This document shows, piece by piece, positions 61,527 through 64,000 of a stretch of DNA of 64,000 nucleotides. The notes under the pieces are model-generated. The model had not been told where the DNA came from and ran no database searches. It worked only from the letters and a program-made list of their open reading frames with translations. Made by a program: the position numbers and the translations under genes. The DNA comes from an uncultured Lachnospiraceae bacterium (GTDB lineage Bacteria; Bacillota; Clostridia; Lachnospirales; Lachnospiraceae), in NCBI GenBank assembly GCA_947053345.1, contig CAMRSM010000007.1, positions 62,001-126,000 on the forward strand, in the 5' to 3' direction. How positions within the stretch are numbered: the first letter of the stretch is position 1; every line of letters starts with the position of its first letter.

Positions 61527-62513
61527 ATGAAAAATTTGTATCATGTATCTGCTTCTCCTCATGTCAGAAGCAGTGTGACAACGGCTGACATCATGCGGGA
61601 CGTGGTGATCGCGCTCGCGCCGGCATGTCTGTTTGGGATAGTACAGTTCGGGTTCCGGGCGCTTTTGGTACTTTTGGTGAGCGTGACATCCTGCGTGGTT
61701 TCGGAATATTTGTTTTATAAGTTTGCAAAACGCAAGAAAGACCCGTATGAATGCAGTGCGGTCGTGACAGGACTTTTGATCGGCATGAACCTGCCGGCAG
61801 GCATCCCGCTCTGGATGCCGGTACTCGGCGGTGCGTTTGCAATCATCGTGGTGAAAGAGCTTTACGGCGGTCTCGGCCAGAATTTTATGAACCCGGCGCT
61901 TGCGGCGCGGTGTTTCCTTTTGATCTGTTTTGCCAGCCAGATGGCATCGTTTGCAGTGGAAAAAGGCAGCGGCGTTTTTATGAACGGGATCGCTTCGGTG
62001 GATGGGCTTTCGTCCGCGACACCTCTGGCAGTTTTAAAAGAAGGTGCGGGGGAAACTTCGCTTTTTGATATGTTTTTTGGCTTTACGGGCGGCGTGATCG
62101 GCGAGACGAGCGCGCTCCTGCTGTTGCTTGGTGGGGTGTATCTGGTGCTGCGCGGTGTGATTTCGCTGCGCATCCCGCTTGCTTACTTTGGCAGCTTTGC
62201 GGTATTTATCCTGCTGTTTGGCGGGCACGGGTTTGACCTTACATACCTTGCAAAGCAGCTTTGCGGCGGCGGTCTGATGCTCGGGGCATTTTTTATGGCG
62301 ACGGACTATGTGACGAGCCCGGTCACCCCGGCGGGGCGTATCGTATTTGGTATCTGCCTTGGTATCCTGACCGGTATTTTCCGTATATTTGGCGGCAGTG
62401 CCGAGGGAGTATCCTACGCGATTATCTTCTGTAATCTTCTGGTTCCGCTGATCGAGAAGGTTACAATGCCGCGCGCATTTGGGAAGGGAGGGAAGCAGTA
62501 TGTCAGAAAATAA
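61527..62513 (+). CDS. rnfD: Electron transport complex subunit RnfD
   Basis: A 328-residue integral membrane subunit with about nine helices. It binds FMN covalently through a Thr in the conserved S-x-T segment, seen here as GLSSATPLAVLK. Other blocks are GLLIGMNLPAGIPLWMPVLG, GGLGQNFMNPALAARCF and ATDYVTSPVTPAGR. ATG 61527 has GGGGGAAGGA upstream and lies 14 bases after rnfC. It takes electrons within the membrane arm of the Rnf complex. Its end overlaps rnfG by 14 bases. Confidence 0.95.
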   Translation: MKNLYHVSASPHVRSSVTTADIMRDVVIALAPACLFGIVQFGFRALLVLLVSVTSCVVSEYLFYKFAKRKKDPYECSAVVTGLLIGMNLPAGIPLWMPVLGGAFAIIVVKELYGGLGQNFMNPALAARCFLLICFASQMASFAVEKGSGVFMNGIASVDGLSSATPLAVLKEGAGETSLFDMFFGFTGGVIGETSALLLLLGGVYLVLRGVISLRIPLAYFGSFAVFILLFGGHGFDLTYLAKQLCGGGLMLGAFFMATDYVTSPVTPAGRIVFGICLGILTGIFRIFGGSAEGVSYAIIFCNLLVPLIEKVTMPRAFGKGGKQYVRK

Positions 62514-63156
62514 GAAAAACAGTGCTTCCATCATAAAGGATGCGCTTGCGCTCTGTATTATCACCCTGGTGGCAGCGGTGTTGCTTGGCTTTGTCAATGA
62601 GCTGACAAAGGACCGTATTGCGGAGCAGGAGGCGGCGGCAAAGGAAGCGGCGTACCGCGAGGTATACCCGGAAGCAGTTTCGATTGTAACGGACGATGCG
62701 GCAGTTGCAGCAAAGGTAGCGTCCGCAGAAGAGCTTTTAAAAGAGAACGGGTTTGAGAGTATTGTGATCGGTGAGGCGGGGCTGGCGCTTGATGCTTCCG
62801 GAAAGACGCTTGGCTACGTAATGACCGTCACAACAAAGAAAGGTTACGGCGGCGCGATCACGATGACAATGGGTTACCGGCTGGATGGTGCGATTACGGG
62901 CATTGCGTTTGTCACGCTGAACGAAACGCCGGGCTTTGGCATGAAAGCGGATGAGGCGGTATTCAAGGAACAGTTTATCGGCAAGAATGTTTCTGAGCTT
63001 GTCTATGTAAAGAACGGTGCGTCAAAAGAAAATGAAATTGATGCGATCAGCGGCGCGACTGTCACAACAAAAGCTGTGACAGGAGCGGTCAACGCAGGGC
63101 TGTGCTTTGCCTCAGATATGGCAGCATCAGGGATAGGAGGTGCCGGAAATGAATAA
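62500..63156 (+). CDS. rnfG: Electron transport complex subunit RnfG
   Basis: A 218-residue subunit with one N-terminal membrane helix (DALALCIITLVAAVLLGFV) and an extracellular FMN-binding domain. The FMN is attached to Thr in the motif DAISGATVTTKAVT, the SGAT type that is flavinylated by ApbE. ATG 62500 lies inside the end of rnfD (14-base overlap), with GGGAGGGAAG upstream, so the genes are translationally coupled. The end overlaps the start of rnfE by 8 bases. Confidence 0.95.
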   Translation: MSENKKNSASIIKDALALCIITLVAAVLLGFVNELTKDRIAEQEAAAKEAAYREVYPEAVSIVTDDAAVAAKVASAEELLKENGFESIVIGEAGLALDASGKTLGYVMTVTTKKGYGGAITMTMGYRLDGAITGIAFVTLNETPGFGMKADEAVFKEQFIGKNVSELVYVKNGASKENEIDAISGATVTTKAVTGAVNAGLCFASDMAASGIGGAGNE

Positions 63157-64000
63157 GTGCACGGAACGTATTTATAATGGTATTGTCAAAGAGAACCCGA
63201 CATTTGTGCTGATGCTCGGTATGTGTCCGACACTGGCCGTCACGATCTCGGCGATGAACGGTCTGGGTATGGGGCTGACAACAACCGTTGTACTGGTTAT
63301 GTCCAATATGCTGATCTCCCTTCTGCGCAAGGTAATACCGGACAAAGTGCGCATGCCTGCGTTTATCGTGGTGGTCGCTTCGTTCGTTACGATTGTGCAG
63401 ATGCTGTTGAAGGCTTACCTGCCGTCCTTGGATCAGTCGCTTGGCATCTATATTCCTCTTATTGTAGTAAACTGTATTATTCTTGGACGTGCGGAGTCTT
63501 ATGCTTCCAAGAACCCGGTGCTGCCTTCGGTTTTTGACGGTATTGGCATGGGGCTCGGTTTTACGGCAGGGCTTACGGCAATCGGCATTTTCCGTGAGCT
63601 TCTTGGCGCGGGCACGGTCTTCGGGCTTCATATTATGCCGGATGCTTATGTGCCGATGGCAATCTTTGTCCGTGCACCGGGCGCGTTCTTCGTGCTCGCG
63701 GCACTGACCTGCCTGCAGAATAAGTTTAAGATGCCGTCTGCGACGAATGTACCGAAAGCGGACGGGGCGATCGCCTGCGGCGGGAACTGCAGCAGCTGCA
63801 GCGGTACGGTCTGTGCGGCAAACCATGCCGTGCTCGCAGAGGAGCGGGAACGCATCGCGGCGGAGGCAGCAGCAAAGAAAGCGGCAGCGGCAGCGGCTGC
63901 AAAGGAGGCCGCTGCGAAGAAGGCGGCCGCGCAGCAGACAGCAGCAGAAGTGCCGGCGGTTAAGTCCGCACAGCAGGCGGAAGGGACTGTGCCGGCAGAT
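63149..64000 (+). CDS. rnfE: Electron transport complex subunit RnfE with unusual C-terminal extension (partial)
   Basis: The gene runs off the window. From ATG 63149 (AGGAGG eight nt upstream) it encodes a standard RnfE with six helices up to about residue 200 (NPTFVLMLGMCPTLAVTISA, then FDGIGMGLGFTAGLTAIGIF). After PSATNVPKADG it continues with CGGNCSSCSGTVC, a four-Cys cluster. An Ala/Lys/Glu-rich segment of more than 60 residues (AEERERIAAEAAAKKAAAAA and so on) follows without a stop by base 64000. Most RnfE proteins end near 200-230 residues. The Cys cluster could bind a metal centre, and the tail could form a long helix. Confidence 0.9.
   Translation, partial: MNKCTERIYNGIVKENPTFVLMLGMCPTLAVTISAMNGLGMGLTTTVVLVMSNMLISLLRKVIPDKVRMPAFIVVVASFVTIVQMLLKAYLPSLDQSLGIYIPLIVVNCIILGRAESYASKNPVLPSVFDGIGMGLGFTAGLTAIGIFRELLGAGTVFGLHIMPDAYVPMAIFVRAPGAFFVLAALTCLQNKFKMPSATNVPKADGAIACGGNCSSCSGTVCAANHAVLAEERERIAAEAAAKKAAAAAAAKEAAAKKAAAQQTAAEVPAVKSAQQAEGTVPAD

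Noticed and set aside
1-64000. tRNA and rRNA genes
   Set aside because: No cloverleaf-like sequence with TTCGA-type T-loop and CCA context, and no rRNA signature, was noticed by eye; tRNAscan would be decisive.

Overview
This window is a chromosomal stretch from a Gram-positive, anaerobic gut-type bacterium, most likely a member of Lachnospiraceae (Clostridia). The evidence is an Rnf complex in clostridial order (C-D-G-E), strong AGGAGG ribosome-binding sites, a SigV/RsiV-like pair, BlaI/BlaR-type regulation, many glycoside hydrolases (GH13, GH2, GH43, GH3), and three methyl-accepting chemotaxis proteins. No rRNA, tRNA or CRISPR array was seen. All assignments come from reading motifs; no database search was run.

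Layout. 0-9 kb: carbohydrate and housekeeping genes (GH13, pseudouridine synthase, GNAT, GH2, DUF402, Gfo/Idh/MocA). 9-17.4 kb is accessory: a VbhA-type antitoxin followed by a fragment of a Fic active site, a 1601-residue exonuclease-RecQ-UvrD fusion, an AraC-type gene overlapping clpP, and an IS256-family element with an 8-bp target duplication and a frameshifted transposase. 17.4-22.8 kb: a MerR/GyrI-like regulator with a classic 19-bp-spacer promoter, a UvrA paralogue and a nucleotidyltransferase-like protein, together resembling a drug-resistance module. 22.8-26.6 kb: a tandem array of a structured intergenic repeat in front of a nucleoside phosphorylase, a Nudix remnant, and a Sel1-repeat protein. 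26.7-33.5 kb: a LysR regulator divergent from an operon with a hydrolase, an acetyltransferase, and two lipoproteins carrying aldo/keto reductase and flavodoxin domains; then a decayed serine recombinase and a small unknown operon behind a strong promoter. 33.7-44.5 kb: a possible ADP-ribosyltransferase-like protein, HAD phosphatase, two chemoreceptors, GH43, a MutS2-like protein and an HD protein. 44.6-51.8 kb is envelope-related: BlaI/BlaR-like operon, two membrane proteins, NagZ-like GH3, and a RsiV/SigV-like pair. 52-57.7 kb: phosphotransferase, PAS-CPBP fusion, GNAT, cation exchanger, and a membrane-anchored protein with a toxin-like C-terminal domain. 57.7-64 kb: a third chemoreceptor, then rnfC, rnfD, rnfG and rnfE running off the end.

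The most unusual signal is a dispersed intergenic repeat of about 110 bp. It has three full and two partial tandem copies at 22850-23297, one copy at 53085-53215 (+) and one at 38563-38665 (-). Each copy has a TATAAT-bearing palindrome followed by a long stem enclosing an AGGAGG-like loop. The stem shows three compensated base-pair changes between copies, and at all three loci the repeat lies just upstream of a gene in the same orientation. I do not recognise it as a named element.
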